Positions 53,761 to 64,000 of a DNA stretch of 64,000 nucleotides are shown piece by piece. The notes under the pieces were generated by a model that made no database searches, had not been told where the DNA came from, and saw nothing but the letters and a program-made list of their open reading frames with translations. Numbering within the stretch: position 1 is the stretch's first letter; every line of letters begins with the position of its first letter. The translations under genes were made by a program, and so were the position numbers. The DNA is from Saccharibacillus alkalitolerans (lineage in GTDB: Bacteria; Bacillota; Bacilli; Paenibacillales; Paenibacillaceae): NCBI RefSeq assembly GCF_011090185.1, contig NZ_JAAFGS010000011.1, positions 52,270 to 116,269 of the forward strand, written 5' to 3'.

Positions 53761-54048
53761 ATGAAAATTACGGTGGAACAGGTCGAACACGTGGCGAAAC
53801 TTGCCCGGTTGAATGTGCAAGACGACGAAAAAGAAATGTTCGCCGAGCAGTTGAGCGCCATTCTGCAGTATGCGGAAAAGCTGAACGAGCTGGATACGGA
53901 CAACGTGGAGCCGACGACGCACGTGCTGCCGCTGCACAGCGTCATGCGCGAAGACAACGTACGCGAGAGCTTGCCGATCGAGCGGGTATTGCAAAATGCG
54001 CCCGAAGACGAAGACGGCCAGTTCCGGGTACCGGCAGTACTTGAATAG
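53761..54048 (+). CDS. gatC: Asp/Glu-tRNA amidotransferase subunit C
   Basis: A 95-residue GatC with [28 protein letters not shown] (in part) and the typical [18 protein letters not shown]. GatC stabilises GatA and GatB in the complex that turns Glu-tRNAGln into Gln-tRNAGln. RBS ATAGGAGAAC precedes the ATG. First gene of gatCAB. Confidence 0.96.
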   Translation: MKITVEQVEHVAKLARLNVQDDEKEMFAEQLSAILQYAEKLNELDTDNVEPTTHVLPLHSVMREDNVRESLPIERVLQNAPEDEDGQFRVPAVLE

Positions 54049-54074
54049 TTAACGATCAACGCGGAGGTGCGATA

Positions 54075-55532
<1,458 letters not shown>

Positions 55533-55564
55533 TCCGCGCGCGTAAGAAGGAGGAACCGCCTGTC

Positions 55565-57001
55565 ATGTCCACCGTACAATACGAAACGGTCATCGGACTC
55601 GAAGTGCACGTCGAGCTGCACACGAAATCCAAAATCTTCTGCGGCTGCTCCACCGAGTTCGGGGCGCCGCCCAACACCCATACTTGTCCGGTCTGCCTCG
55701 GTCACCCCGGCGTGCTGCCGGTGCTGAACCGTCAGGCCGTCGAATACGCGATCAAGGCGGCGATGGCGCTGAACTGCCAGATCGCCGACATCAGCCATTT
55801 CGACCGCAAAAACTATTTCTATCCCGATTCGCCTAAAGCGTACCAGATCTCGCAGGCGGCCCGTCCGATCGGGGAGCACGGCTGGATCGACATCGAAGTC
55901 GGCGGAAAGACCAAGCGGATCGGCATCACGCGCCTGCATCTGGAAGAAGATGCCGGGAAGCTGACTCATACGGGAGCCTTCGGCTCGCTCGTCGACTTCA
56001 ACCGCGTCGGCACGCCGCTCGTCGAGATTGTATCCGAGCCGGAGATTTCTTCGCCGGAAGAAGCGCGCGCTTACCTGGAGAAGATGCGCGCGATCATGCA
56101 GTACTGCGAAGTGTCGGACGTGAAAATGGAGGAAGGCTCGCTGCGGTGCGATGCCAACATCAGCATTCGTCCGCAAGGACAGAAGGAATTCGGCATCCGC
56201 GCAGAACTCAAAAACATGAACTCTTTCCGCGGCGTGCAGCGCGGCCTTGAATACGAGGAAATCCGCCAGGCGGAGATTCTGGACGAGGGCGGCGTCGTCG
56301 TGCAGGAGACCCGCCGCTGGGACGAAGCCAAGGGGCAGACGTTCTCGATGCGCGGCAAAGAAGAGGCTCATGATTACCGCTACTTCCCGGACCCGGATTT
56401 GGTGTCCGTGGAGATCGGCGCCGATTGGAAAGAACGGATCCGCGCGAGCATTCCGGAACTGCCGGACGCTCGCCGTGCGCGTTACAGCGCGGATTACGGC
56501 CTGCCGGCTTACGACGCGCAGGTCATTACCTCCTCGAAGCCGCTGGCGGACCTGTTCGAGGAAAGCCTGAAGCATACGGACGACGCCAAGTCCGTATCCA
56601 ACTGGATCATGGGCGAACTGCTGGGCCATCTCAATACGAGCGGCTTGGAACTGGGAGCCGTTCCGATCACCGGGCAGAGCCTCGGCGAACTGGTCGGACT
56701 GATCGGCAAGGGCACGGTCAGCAGCAAGATCGCCAAGACCGTGTTCAAAGAAATGCTGCAGAGCGGCAAGCGTCCGCAGCAGATCGTCGAAGAACAGGGA
56801 CTCGTCCAGATCAGCGACGAAGGCGCGATCAAGGCGATCGTGACCGAAGTGGTCGCCGCCAATCCGCAGTCGGTCGAAGATTACCGGGCCGGCAAAGACA
56901 AGGCGATCGGCTTCCTGGTCGGCCAGGTCATGAAGCAGAGCAAGGGCAAGGCCAATCCGGGACTGGTCAACAAACTGCTTACGGAACTGCTGAAAGGCTG
57001 A
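55565..57001 (+). CDS. gatB: Asp/Glu-tRNA amidotransferase subunit B
   Basis: A 478-residue GatB. N-terminal kinase-like domain ([11 protein letters not shown], zinc-site Cys in [22 protein letters not shown], in part, [11 protein letters not shown]) and C-terminal tRNA-binding YqeY-like helical tail. Length is normal. It activates Glu-tRNAGln by phosphorylation and transfers the ammonia. Last gene of the gatCAB operon. Confidence 0.97.
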   Translation: MSTVQYETVIGLEVHVELHTKSKIFCGCSTEFGAPPNTHTCPVCLGHPGVLPVLNRQAVEYAIKAAMALNCQIADISHFDRKNYFYPDSPKAYQISQAARPIGEHGWIDIEVGGKTKRIGITRLHLEEDAGKLTHTGAFGSLVDFNRVGTPLVEIVSEPEISSPEEARAYLEKMRAIMQYCEVSDVKMEEGSLRCDANISIRPQGQKEFGIRAELKNMNSFRGVQRGLEYEEIRQAEILDEGGVVVQETRRWDEAKGQTFSMRGKEEAHDYRYFPDPDLVSVEIGADWKERIRASIPELPDARRARYSADYGLPAYDAQVITSSKPLADLFEESLKHTDDAKSVSNWIMGELLGHLNTSGLELGAVPITGQSLGELVGLIGKGTVSSKIAKTVFKEMLQSGKRPQQIVEEQGLVQISDEGAIKAIVTEVVAANPQSVEDYRAGKDKAIGFLVGQVMKQSKGKANPGLVNKLLTELLKG

Positions 57002-57146
57002 TCCGACTTCGGCCGATCGGCCGTACGAAGGGCGCGTTCGCTTGCGGACGCGTCCTTTATCGTGGGCCCCCTTCCACAAACAAACTCATGGATTAAAGCG
57101 AAAACGGGAAATTCGGTTAATAATAAGAAAAAGCGAGGGGATTGCG

Positions 57147-57623
57147 ATGATCGACAGGGTTGATATGGAAGACGATCTTCTGGTCCATAGGCTGCTGCAG
57201 CTGCAGACGACGGCTTACCGTCTTGAAGCCAAGCTGATCGGCTTCGACGAAATTCCGCCGCTTGCGGACACGTTCGAGACCTTAAAGCGCAGCAGCGACA
57301 CGTTTTACGGCTATACGGCAAAAAGCGGAGAACTCGCCGGAGCCGTTGCGGTCGAGGAAGAGATGCCCGGCGAACTTACGCTGACCCGGATGATGGTACA
57401 TCCGGATTTTTTTCGGCAGGGAATCGCCAGTCGTTTGATCGAGTATGTCTTCGCGCATTATCCGGATTTCTCCGTCTATATCGTCTCGACCGGTTCGAGA
57501 AACCGCCCCGCGATGCGCTTGTACGAAAAATTCGGCTTTGTGCCTTTTAAGCGCGAGAACATTGCGCCGGGTATCGAACTGGCGACCATGCGACGGGAGA
57601 GAGAGGCGAAGAGACCGGAATGA
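57147..57623 (+). CDS. GNAT-family N-acetyltransferase
   Basis: A 158-residue acetyltransferase. Acetyl-CoA loop in LTRMMVHPDFFRQGIASRLIEYV (80-102), then STGSRNRPAMRLYEKFGFVP. ATG 57147 follows GCGAGGGGA; the open frame to 57042 has no support. Acts on an unknown small molecule or protein amine. The 145 bases before it show no clear terminator after gatB. Confidence 0.87.
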   Translation: MIDRVDMEDDLLVHRLLQLQTTAYRLEAKLIGFDEIPPLADTFETLKRSSDTFYGYTAKSGELAGAVAVEEEMPGELTLTRMMVHPDFFRQGIASRLIEYVFAHYPDFSVYIVSTGSRNRPAMRLYEKFGFVPFKRENIAPGIELATMRREREAKRPE

Positions 57624-57663
57624 ATGCCGCATTTCCGTATAATTGAAGGAGCACAGACCAAAC

Positions 57664-58377
57664 ATGACGAATCCTTGGCTTATCGATAATGTTCATATTT
57701 TTCTTCGGCTGGTATGCGCGGTGCTGCTGGGCGGACTCATCGGCTGGGAGCGGGAACGTTCGAGCCATGCGGCGGGTCTGCGAACGCATATCCTGGTCTC
57801 GGTAGGTTCGGCACTTATCATGCTGCTATCGATGTACGGGTTCGTTGCGTTTGTGGACCAGCCGAGTGTTCGGGTCGACCCTGCGCGGCTGGCGACTGCC
57901 GTGATTTCGGGAATCGGCTTTCTTGGCGCGGGTACGATTCTGTTCACCGGCAAATCCATTACGGGACTGACGACGGCCGCTTCGCTGTGGGTCGTGGCGG
58001 CGATCGGGTTGGCGGTAGGCGCCGGATTTTATTTTGCCGCGATCTTAACCACCCTTTTTGTATTCGTGACGCTGCTTATGCTTAATGTCGTCGAACAGCG
58101 GTATATACGCGGACACCACAGGCACATCGTGACGATACGCGGAAGAACGGGCAGCGGATTGATGGAAAGGGTATCCGATTTTATGAAAGAACGCGAAGTG
58201 CGCATCCGCAAAATGGAAGTGCACGTCAAAGACGAAAGCTTGGCGTCCGAGCCGGGAGAACGTTCGGGAGCTGCTGAAATCACGATGCACCTCACCTCGG
58301 AAAAGCAGATGGACCCGGCCGAAATGACGCATCAGCTGCTGAGAATGGAAGGCGTCTATTCCGTCGCCATCGAATAG
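57664..58377 (+). CDS. MgtC/SapB-family membrane protein
   Basis: A 237-residue protein with about five membrane helices in the first 140 residues and the MgtC signature GGLIGWERERSSHAAGLRTHILVSVGSAL (in part), plus GIGFLGAGTILF, then a cytoplasmic ACT-like C-terminal domain (150-237). MgtC proteins act in magnesium starvation and acid adaptation. ATG 57664 follows GAAGGAG by 12 bases; TTG 57643 is the alternative. Confidence 0.9.
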   Translation: MTNPWLIDNVHIFLRLVCAVLLGGLIGWERERSSHAAGLRTHILVSVGSALIMLLSMYGFVAFVDQPSVRVDPARLATAVISGIGFLGAGTILFTGKSITGLTTAASLWVVAAIGLAVGAGFYFAAILTTLFVFVTLLMLNVVEQRYIRGHHRHIVTIRGRTGSGLMERVSDFMKEREVRIRKMEVHVKDESLASEPGERSGAAEITMHLTSEKQMDPAEMTHQLLRMEGVYSVAIE

Positions 58378-58425
58378 AACCGCCGGTCCATACGGACCGC
58401 TGCTTGGAGAAAGGGGGCCCGGAAG

Positions 58426-58998
58426 ATGGGAAAGACCGCTAAAGCAAGGCGGCGGAAGCGAAAGTTGGTTGCCTGTTTGCTGTCCGCCATCGTTCCCGGT
58501 ACGGGACACCTTTACTTGGGACTGATTCAAAAAGGCATTTCGTTCATGCTGACGATCCTGCTTGTTATCGAGGCTATGCTGTACTTTTCGTCGACGGGCA
58601 TTAAAATCAACGTGCCGCTGCTGATTCTTCTCGCTTTGACGATTCCGATCATTTACTTTTACAGCGTCTATGACGTTTTGCAGGCAACGGACCGGGCCAA
58701 TGAGCGGCGGGGCGCGAGACAGAACGAATTTTACAATTGGCGAAAAAGCATGACGTTTGCTCTGATCCTGCTCGGCGAAGGGGGCCTGCTGCTGGTTTTC
58801 CACAGTCGTCCGCTCTGGTTCCGGCAGTTGATCGAGCAGTACGGCCGGGAAGCGGCTGCATTTGCGCTTTTTCTGCTGGGGATTATTCTGGCGATCGCGC
58901 AGGCATTAAGTGTGCGAAGAGCCGCACGGCAGTCGCGCGCCATCCCTTCTTCCCACCCCTCGGCTGCCGCGGAAGGGGGCGAACGCCATGAACCCTAA
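58426..58998 (+). CDS. Membrane protein of unknown function
   Basis: A 190-residue protein with a basic start (KTAKARRRKRKLV), three to four membrane helices (about 15-32, 38-55, 63-82, 110-128, 142-160) and a motif VPGTGHLYLGLIQKGISF like that of small TM2/DUF5683 proteins. It overlaps the next gene by 11 bases, so the two are translated together. Likely a partner for the DUF4097 protein. RBS AGAAAGGGGG precedes the ATG. Confidence 0.7.
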   Translation: MGKTAKARRRKRKLVACLLSAIVPGTGHLYLGLIQKGISFMLTILLVIEAMLYFSSTGIKINVPLLILLALTIPIIYFYSVYDVLQATDRANERRGARQNEFYNWRKSMTFALILLGEGGLLLVFHSRPLWFRQLIEQYGREAAAFALFLLGIILAIAQALSVRRAARQSRAIPSSHPSAAAEGGERHEP

Positions 58999-60250
58999 AA
59001 TTCGGATCGGACGCTGGACGGCTTCACTCCTGCTTATGACGGTCGGACTGCTGCTGCTCAGCGATGAGCTGCGCGGAAGAGACGATATGCTGCAGCTGAT
59101 CCGTTGGTGGCCGGCCGCTTTTGTGCTCTGGGGAGCGGAATACGTAATCATGCTGTTGGTATTTCGCCGACGAAGAGGCGGCGGCCGGCGTTTCCGGATC
59201 GATTTCACGGGCATGCTGCTCGCTTCGGCGCTCAGCGCTTCCGTTTTTATCGTCACGCAGCAGAACCATTATTTGCATTTGTGGAATCAGGTCAGCCTCG
59301 ACCTGACCAATTCCGCGATCGAATTCAGCGAAGCGGAAGGCAATAAATTCGCGAAGCCGTCCGTCGACGTTCACGCGGCATTGGAGATGACGAAGCTGTC
59401 CGTGGAAGGGATCAACGGAGACATCGTGATCCGGCGGGGATTCTCCGACCGTATTCGTGTTCGCAGCACGGTCTGGGTGGATCAGACGGAACCGGAGGAA
59501 GCGAAAGCTATCGCAGGGAAGACGGGAATCAAGATTAGCGAAGGCGAAACGCTGGCCGTTACGACCGAGTCCCAGTCTTACGGCGCATCCGGGCGGAGGC
59601 AGCCGAGAATCAACCTTGAAATTTTGCTGCCGCCGGAGAGAAGCTTCGATATGGAGATTCGGACGAACGGCGGTTCCGTTACGTTGAACGGCGTGCAGGC
59701 GCTGCGTTCCATCTCCGTTCAGACCGGAGGGGGCAACCTTGATTTCACCAACATAAGCGGCAATGTTTCGGCCTCCACGTCCAAAGGCGCAATTCAGATA
59801 TCGACCGTCGCGGGCAGCGTAAAAGCCGAAACCCAGCAGGGAGATATCGAAAGCGAAAATGTGGCCGGTTCGGTTAATCTGACTACGATTTTGGGGAATA
59901 TCGCCGTGAGCGGCACGATAGGCGATATCGCTCTCGACACGCGGAACGGCAGCCTCGAAGTAGACGGCGTCAACTTCAACCTCGCCGCCCAGACGCTTAA
60001 CGGCAACATTGACGTCCGGTCTCGCGTCGTCAGGGGAGACTGGTCCGTATACAGCGCGGTCGGGCGCATCGATTTGACCCTTCCGGATTTCGGCGACTAC
60101 CGGATGGAAGGATCGAACGGGTACGGCGATATTCGCAGCGAGCTGCCTTTCGCCATTCAGGATCGGACGCTTAGCGGAACTTATGGAGACGGTTCTTTTT
60201 CGGTAAAAGCCGACGGAAACGGAGATTTGAATATTTTCAGAAGCGAATGA
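58988..60250 (+). CDS. DUF4097-family membrane-anchored beta-repeat protein (LiaF/LiaG-like)
   Basis: A 420-residue protein. Three membrane helices at the N-terminus (9-27, 36-58, 73-92; LiaF-type), then an extracytoplasmic beta-helix of DUF4097 repeats from 120 on: GSVTLNGVQALRSISVQTGGGNLDF, GAIQISTVAGSVKAETQQGDIES, LEVDGVNFNLAAQTLNGNIDV (each in part). Such proteins belong to envelope-stress systems in Firmicutes. ATG 58988 follows GGAAGGGGG. Starts within the upstream gene. No Lia-type two-component genes are adjacent, so the trigger is unknown. Confidence 0.83.
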   Translation: MNPKIRIGRWTASLLLMTVGLLLLSDELRGRDDMLQLIRWWPAAFVLWGAEYVIMLLVFRRRRGGGRRFRIDFTGMLLASALSASVFIVTQQNHYLHLWNQVSLDLTNSAIEFSEAEGNKFAKPSVDVHAALEMTKLSVEGINGDIVIRRGFSDRIRVRSTVWVDQTEPEEAKAIAGKTGIKISEGETLAVTTESQSYGASGRRQPRINLEILLPPERSFDMEIRTNGGSVTLNGVQALRSISVQTGGGNLDFTNISGNVSASTSKGAIQISTVAGSVKAETQQGDIESENVAGSVNLTTILGNIAVSGTIGDIALDTRNGSLEVDGVNFNLAAQTLNGNIDVRSRVVRGDWSVYSAVGRIDLTLPDFGDYRMEGSNGYGDIRSELPFAIQDRTLSGTYGDGSFSVKADGNGDLNIFRSE

Positions 60251-60276
60251 AAGGGCAGCGCCGCAAAGTTCGCACG

Positions 60277-60306
60277 TTGACAAAAAATATTCACAAACCT
60301 TACAAT
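60277..60306 (+). promoter_or_regulatory. perR promoter
   Basis: TTGACA, 18-base spacer, TACAAT; 41 bases before perR. No PerR box is seen here. Confidence 0.75.
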
Positions 60307-60346
60307 GGAGAGTAACCCGAGGAATAACGGCAAGGAGGAGAACGGG

Positions 60347-60772
60347 ATGACGACACGCGTACAACATGCTTTGGAACAGCTGAAAATAAACGGTGTGCGC
60401 ATCACTCCCCAAAGACATGCCATTTTAACCTATCTCATGGAGAATATGGGTCATCCGACCGCGGACGAGATTTACCGTGCGCTGTGTCCTCAATTTCCCA
60501 GCATGAGCGTCGCCACCGTGTACAATAATCTCAAGATGCTGATCGAAGCCGGAATGATTCACGAGCTGACTTACGGAGACAATTCCAGCCGGTTCGATGC
60601 AAATGTCAGCGAGCATTATCATATCATCTGCGAGAAGTGCGGCAAGATCGAGGATTTTCACCATCCTTATCTGGGAGAAGTCGAACATGCGGCGGCAAAG
60701 TCGACGGGATTTACGGTCAAAGGGCACCGTCTGGAAGTTTACGGAGTATGCAAAAGTTGCGGCGAACAATAA
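60347..60772 (+). CDS. perR: Peroxide-responsive repressor PerR
   Basis: A 141-residue Fur-family regulator. The iron/manganese site H36, D84, H90, H92 and D103 lies exactly one residue below the B. subtilis PerR numbers, and the structural zinc has C95, C98, C135, C138. Asp at the last ligand is typical of PerR rather than Fur. Iron-catalysed oxidation of the His ligands releases it from DNA. Predicted targets here: trxB (box at 17111) and perhaps the metal ATPase at 14965. RBS CAAGGAGGAG precedes ATG 60347. Confidence 0.95.
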   Translation: MTTRVQHALEQLKINGVRITPQRHAILTYLMENMGHPTADEIYRALCPQFPSMSVATVYNNLKMLIEAGMIHELTYGDNSSRFDANVSEHYHIICEKCGKIEDFHHPYLGEVEHAAAKSTGFTVKGHRLEVYGVCKSCGEQ

Positions 60773-60786
60773 CGTTTGCTTACAAT

Positions 60787-60824
60787 AAAGCGTGTGAAGC
60801 CATCAGGCTTCCACGCTTTTTTTT
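60787..60824 (+). terminator. perR terminator
   Basis: AAAGCGTGTGAAGCC / GGCTTCCACGCTTT stem with one bulge, eight T. Confidence 0.88.
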
Positions 60825-60867
60825 ATGGCGTATCTTTGCATTTATGCAGAAGGGCAGCTGTTGTTAA

Positions 60868-62586
60868 GTGACAAGAAGCAGACAAACGCGCGGACGCAAA
60901 AAGAAGAAACGTGCAGGAAAGGTTCTTCTGTTGGGCGTCGTGATTGCGGCCGCGGGCTGGGGAGTCTGGCAATTTTTGCCCGGCTTTTCGCATGAAGAAC
61001 CGGAATGGGCGGGGAAAAGCAAACCTATTTTCATAGAGGGAAAATGGAGCGGTTATACGGCAATCGGGAGCGGAAGCTCGCTGAAGCTCCCTCTGCCGCT
61101 GATTCGGGAACAAATCAATGCGTATGCTTATGGCGATCCGGACGGAGAGACGGCGATTCTGACTACGGGCAGCGAAATGCTGGTGATGGCCGCGGACAGC
61201 GAATCGGCCGAACTGAACGGGAAAAGCTATGCGCTCGATTCACCCGTGCAGGAAGCAGGCGGATTTTTGTATGTGCCGATAGAAGCGATTGAGCATATGT
61301 ACGGAGTGCAGGTTGCGGAGGAGAGCCCGGACGGCAGCGTCATTCTGCTCAAGGCCGGAGACAAGTTCCGTACGGGAACGGCGCAAGACGGCGGCTTGAT
61401 CGGTTCTCCGAAGCTGCGGAGCGAAGCGGCGGCCAAATCGCCGATCGCGGCGGATTTGGAAAAAGGGACTCCGCTTCGAATCTGGAGCGAACAGGACGGA
61501 TGGCTCTACGCCCAGACGGACGACGGTCGATCGGGTTACATTCCCGAAGATCAAGTAAAGCTGACAGGGGAGGAAAACATCCCGGTTATGAAGGCTGAAG
61601 CGACTGCCGCAGCGCAGAAATGGGCAGACAAAAAGATCAACCTGGCTTGGGAAGCCGTCTACGAGCGTCGTCCGAGCGCCGACGTCATCGAGGAGATGCA
61701 GGGAGTCAATGTGGTCAGCCCGACCTGGTTCGAATTGGCGGACGGCGAGGGCGGCGTGAACAGCAAAGCCGATGCGGCTTATGTCGGACGCGCTCATAAT
61801 CGCGGCATGGAGGTATGGGGCTTGTTCAGCAACAGCTTTGAAGCCGACCGTACGCGCGATATGCTGCAAGACTACGAGACCCGCTCCCGAGCGATCAGCC
61901 AGGTTCTGGCTTACGCCAAGCAATTCAATCTCGACGGAATCAACCTTGACTTCGAAAATGTATATACCGAAGACAAAGAGCCGTTCGTCGAGTTTGTGCG
62001 CGAATTTACGGTTCGGGCTCGAAACGAAGGACTTACGGTCTCGATTGACGTGACCCCGAAATCCAATACCGAAATGTGGTCGGCATTTTTGGATCGCCAT
62101 GCGCTGGGAGAAACGGTCGACTTCATGATGCTGATGGCATACGACGAGCATTGGGCCAGCAGTCCGACAGCGGGATCGGTGGCTTCCCTTCCATGGGTCG
62201 AGAAAGCCGTCAAACGCGTTCTGGAAGAAGATAAAGTTCCGTCCGCCAAGCTCGTGCTCGGCATTCCTCTGTATACGCGGGTGTGGACGGAAACGAAAGA
62301 AAACGGAGACGCCAAAATTTCTTCTTCGGCAGTCGGAATGGTTACGGCTCAGCGATTGATTGCCGAAAGCGGGGCCAAAAAAGAGTTTCTCGAAGACGTG
62401 GGACAAAATTACGTACAGTATGAAGAGGACGGAGAGCTGAAACGAATCTGGTTGGAGGACGGCGAATCGCTGAAACGGCGGATCGAATTGGCGAAGCGGT
62501 ACGAACTGGCGGGCGCAGCCAGTTGGACACGCGGATTTGCTTCGGACGAAGCTTGGAAAGTGCTCGGTACGATAGGCAAACCGTAA
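60868..62586 (+). CDS. Membrane-anchored GH18-family glycosidase-like protein
   Basis: A 572-residue protein. A basic start and one N-terminal membrane helix (20-38) anchor it outside the cell. Residues 45-150 resemble a copper-amine-oxidase-like N-terminal module, 165-230 an SH3 domain (TPLRIWSEQDGWLYAQTDDGRSGYIP, in part), and 250-572 a GH18 barrel with the catalytic motif DGINLDFE (D356-E363) and MLMAYDEHW. It resembles spore or cell-wall glycosidases of the YdhD/SleL type, acting on peptidoglycan or chitin-like sugars. Start GTG 60868 has only a weak upstream site. Confidence 0.85.
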   Translation: MTRSRQTRGRKKKKRAGKVLLLGVVIAAAGWGVWQFLPGFSHEEPEWAGKSKPIFIEGKWSGYTAIGSGSSLKLPLPLIREQINAYAYGDPDGETAILTTGSEMLVMAADSESAELNGKSYALDSPVQEAGGFLYVPIEAIEHMYGVQVAEESPDGSVILLKAGDKFRTGTAQDGGLIGSPKLRSEAAAKSPIAADLEKGTPLRIWSEQDGWLYAQTDDGRSGYIPEDQVKLTGEENIPVMKAEATAAAQKWADKKINLAWEAVYERRPSADVIEEMQGVNVVSPTWFELADGEGGVNSKADAAYVGRAHNRGMEVWGLFSNSFEADRTRDMLQDYETRSRAISQVLAYAKQFNLDGINLDFENVYTEDKEPFVEFVREFTVRARNEGLTVSIDVTPKSNTEMWSAFLDRHALGETVDFMMLMAYDEHWASSPTAGSVASLPWVEKAVKRVLEEDKVPSAKLVLGIPLYTRVWTETKENGDAKISSSAVGMVTAQRLIAESGAKKEFLEDVGQNYVQYEEDGELKRIWLEDGESLKRRIELAKRYELAGAASWTRGFASDEAWKVLGTIGKP

Positions 62587-62643
62587 TCGGAACATGCGAA
62601 GAAGGAATGGGCTGCGCGGCGTAGAATAAGTACAATAACAACT

Positions 62644-62679
62644 CACAACAACTGCGCAGCCTGCTGCGCAGTTGTTGTG
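62644..62679. repeat. Perfect 17-bp hairpin after the GH18 gene
   Basis: CACAACAACTGCGCAGC / GCTGCGCAGTTGTTGTG, two-base loop, no T-run. Likely a terminator or RNA 3'-end stabiliser. Confidence 0.7.
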
Positions 62680-62721
62680 TAATCGGATGCCGCGCAGACC
62701 CGGCAGGAGGAGGAAGTCGGA

Positions 62722-63591
62722 TTGAGTCCATTTACGTTTGGCGATTGGAGAACGATAAAGCCTGCTCCTCTCGGCGCCGTCGCCTGCTATCGGCCCAACG
62801 AAAAGTTTCATGGCGCACTGCTTCAAGATTTTGATGTGCTGGTGTTTTTGATTTTTGAAACGCTTGACGAAGAAGGCAAGACTCAGCATCGTATCGAAAA
62901 CGGCGTTCACTACCAATTCCTCAGTCTGCGGGCAGAGGAACTGAGAAGTTGGATCGTAACGGGCGAACACCGTTCGCTGGTTCATTATTTTTTGCAAGGG
63001 GAGGTAATCGATGACGTGAAGGGACAAATTCTGCATTTGAGACAGCAGGTCGAGCAGTTTGAGCAGCCCCTTAGAGAGCAGCGGTTGTTTTTCGAATTTG
63101 CGCGCTTTCTGCGCCATTATGTGGAAGCCAAGCGTCACTTGACGGAAGGGCACGAGATGGACGCTTATTACAGTACGCTCAAAGCTCTGCACCATTGGGC
63201 ATGTATCGAACTCGTACAGAAATCGGTCTATCCGGAGAAAACGATCTGGAATCAAGTACGTGAGCATAGCGCGCAGGTGTATAAGCTGTATGAACAGTTG
63301 GCATTCAGCCGGGAAACGCTGCGGGAGCGGGTGGAACTTGTTTTGTTGGCGTGCGAATTCTCGGTAATGTCGAAAATGGCCGCTTGTTCGGAGTTGTTGA
63401 TTCGCGTACTCCGCAGCCGCAGAGTACCTTGGACTATCGAAGAACTGATGCGGCACCCGGAGCTTCGATATGTGAAGAATGAACTGCCGATGGTGGTGCG
63501 CAAGCTGGTATACCGCTCTCTGATCAGGCAGCAGCCCCATGAAGGCAAGGGCGGATGGGGCAGCGGGGAGATCCGGTACAGCCTGAATTAA
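62722..63591 (+). CDS. Nucleotidyltransferase-like protein (YgxA-like)
   Basis: A 289-residue soluble protein (motifs FGDWRTIKPAPLGAVACYRP, DFDVLVFLIF, HYVEAKRHLTEGHEMDAYYSTLKALHHWA, in part). It resembles the nucleotidyltransferase-like YgxA; the DFDVLVF strand could be a decayed metal site. B. subtilis ygxA also lies between perR and an rRNA operon, as here. Start TTG 62722 follows AGGAGGAGG. Function unknown. Confidence 0.82.
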   Translation: MSPFTFGDWRTIKPAPLGAVACYRPNEKFHGALLQDFDVLVFLIFETLDEEGKTQHRIENGVHYQFLSLRAEELRSWIVTGEHRSLVHYFLQGEVIDDVKGQILHLRQQVEQFEQPLREQRLFFEFARFLRHYVEAKRHLTEGHEMDAYYSTLKALHHWACIELVQKSVYPEKTIWNQVREHSAQVYKLYEQLAFSRETLRERVELVLLACEFSVMSKMAACSELLIRVLRSRRVPWTIEELMRHPELRYVKNELPMVVRKLVYRSLIRQQPHEGKGGWGSGEIRYSLN

Positions 63592-63646
63592 GCAGTCGGG
63601 GAAAGAGCCTACAACCTCTGTGGAACGATGAAATTTCGAAAAAGGG

Positions 63647-63676
63647 TTGACGCTTAATGCTTGTGTATGATAAATT
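63647..63676 (+). promoter_or_regulatory. rRNA operon promoter P1
   Basis: TTGACG, 18-base spacer, TAAATT. Tandem with P2 118 bases downstream. Confidence 0.55.
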
Positions 63677-63764
63677 AAATCTCGCCCTTCAAAGGGACTC
63701 AGCGCTAAGTCGCTGGGAACAAGTAATCGCTTCGAAGTTCGAAAAAAACTTTTAAAAAAAGTGC

Positions 63765-63794
63765 TTGACGAACTGCTTGCGAAAGTGATAAGAT
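63765..63794 (+). promoter_or_regulatory. rRNA operon promoter P2
   Basis: TTGACG, 18-base spacer, TAAGAT, preceded by an A/T-rich UP-like stretch (GAAAAAAACTTTTAAAAAAA). Strong promoter, typical for rrn. Confidence 0.75.
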
Positions 63795-63800
63795 ATAAAA

Positions 63801-63822
63801 GTCGCCGCTGAGAAACAGCGAC
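63801..63822 (+). repeat. rRNA leader stem-loop
   Basis: GTCGC and GCTG pair with CAGC and GAC around AGAAA. Confidence 0.5.
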
Positions 63823-63850
63823 GAACGAGAAAGACAAGAGATACACGGTT

Positions 63851-63870
63851 TGCTCCTTGAAAACTGAACA
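63851..63870 (+). promoter_or_regulatory. boxA-like antitermination element of the rRNA leader
   Basis: TGCTCCTTGAAAACTGAACA is close to the boxA element found in Bacillus rRNA leaders. It marks the start of an rRNA operon whose 16S gene must lie just beyond base 64000; no rRNA gene is in the window. Confidence 0.75.
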
Positions 63871-63881
63871 GTAAGTGAGTC

Positions 63882-63941
63882 AGGAACGAAAACCGCTGAC
63901 CCCTCCGGGCAAAGCGATTTGAGTTCCCGCGACAAGCGACA
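63882..63941 (+). repeat. 60-nt hairpin repeat, copy C, in the rRNA operon leader
   Basis: It shares AGGAACGAAA, ACCCCTCCGGGCAA and AGTTCCCGCGAC-AGCGA with the two copies after xylA. The inner stem differs (CGCT pairing with AGCG in place of CAC with GTG) while pairing is kept. Outer pairing GGAAC / GTTCC is the same. Confidence 0.8.
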
Positions 63942-64000
63942 AGGTTTTTGACCTTTAGCGAGTCGTCGATGAGAATATAAGATTCTTGAGCAATCGAGAA

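Overview
The window looks like the chromosome of a GC-rich, spore-forming member of the Paenibacillaceae (Paenibacillus or Saccharibacillus type). This is inferred from Gram-positive landmarks: an rsbV-rsbW-sigB operon, a perR - ygxA-like - rRNA operon order like that of Bacillus subtilis rrnD, a lysine riboswitch, gatCAB, a YyaC-type spore protein, GGAGG ribosome binding sites with GTG/TTG starts, and a large set of plant-polysaccharide genes. No phage, transposase, CRISPR array or tRNA gene was recognised.

Region 1 (1-14,700) is mostly sugar catabolism. A minus-strand group encodes a GH43 xylosidase/arabinofuranosidase, an AraC regulator and a GH27 alpha-galactosidase that runs off the left edge. 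Divergent from it are an ArsR-like regulator and a CE2-type esterase. A GT39/GtrA pair probably decorates the cell envelope. A five-gene hexuronate group follows (kduI, DeoR-type regulator, kduD, a TIM-barrel isomerase, an SDR), then a metY-like sulfhydrylase.

Region 2 (14,800-24,900) holds a P1B-4 metal-efflux ATPase behind Fur-like boxes, trxB with a near-perfect PerR box, a small glutaredoxin, and the xylose system xylR/xylA-xylB. The xylR-xylA gap carries an operator and two cre-like sites. The xylA-xylB gap is unusual: two copies of a 60-nt hairpin repeat plus 14 tandem octamers. A secreted transglutaminase-like protein ends the region.

Region 3 (24,900-35,400) holds a lysine-riboswitch-controlled permease, a CvfC/YpgR-like protein, an MBL-fold hydrolase, an ABC-F ATPase, secreted and membrane proteins of unknown role, and stress genes (YtxG-like DUF948, YflT-like) with good candidate sigma-B promoters.

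Region 4 (35,500-46,900) is the most striking part: a response regulator/PP2C phosphatase, a 1225-residue hybrid histidine kinase with three receiver domains, a CheR-type methyltransferase, a second hybrid kinase, then rsbV, rsbW and sigB, followed by general-stress-type membrane proteins. It resembles the RsbY-RsbK-RsbM input to sigma-B known from Bacillus cereus, with extra parts and directly joined to the sigma factor operon.

Region 5 (47,000-64,000) has housekeeping genes (YyaC, hydrolases, methyltransferases, DedA, gatCAB, GNAT, MgtC), a DUF4097 pair, perR, a GH18 protein, a ygxA-like gene and, at the right edge, the two promoters, boxA and leader of an rRNA operon whose 16S gene lies outside. 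That leader carries a third, diverged copy of the xylA-associated hairpin repeat, with stem changes that keep base pairing. All functions are read from sequence motifs; no search was run.
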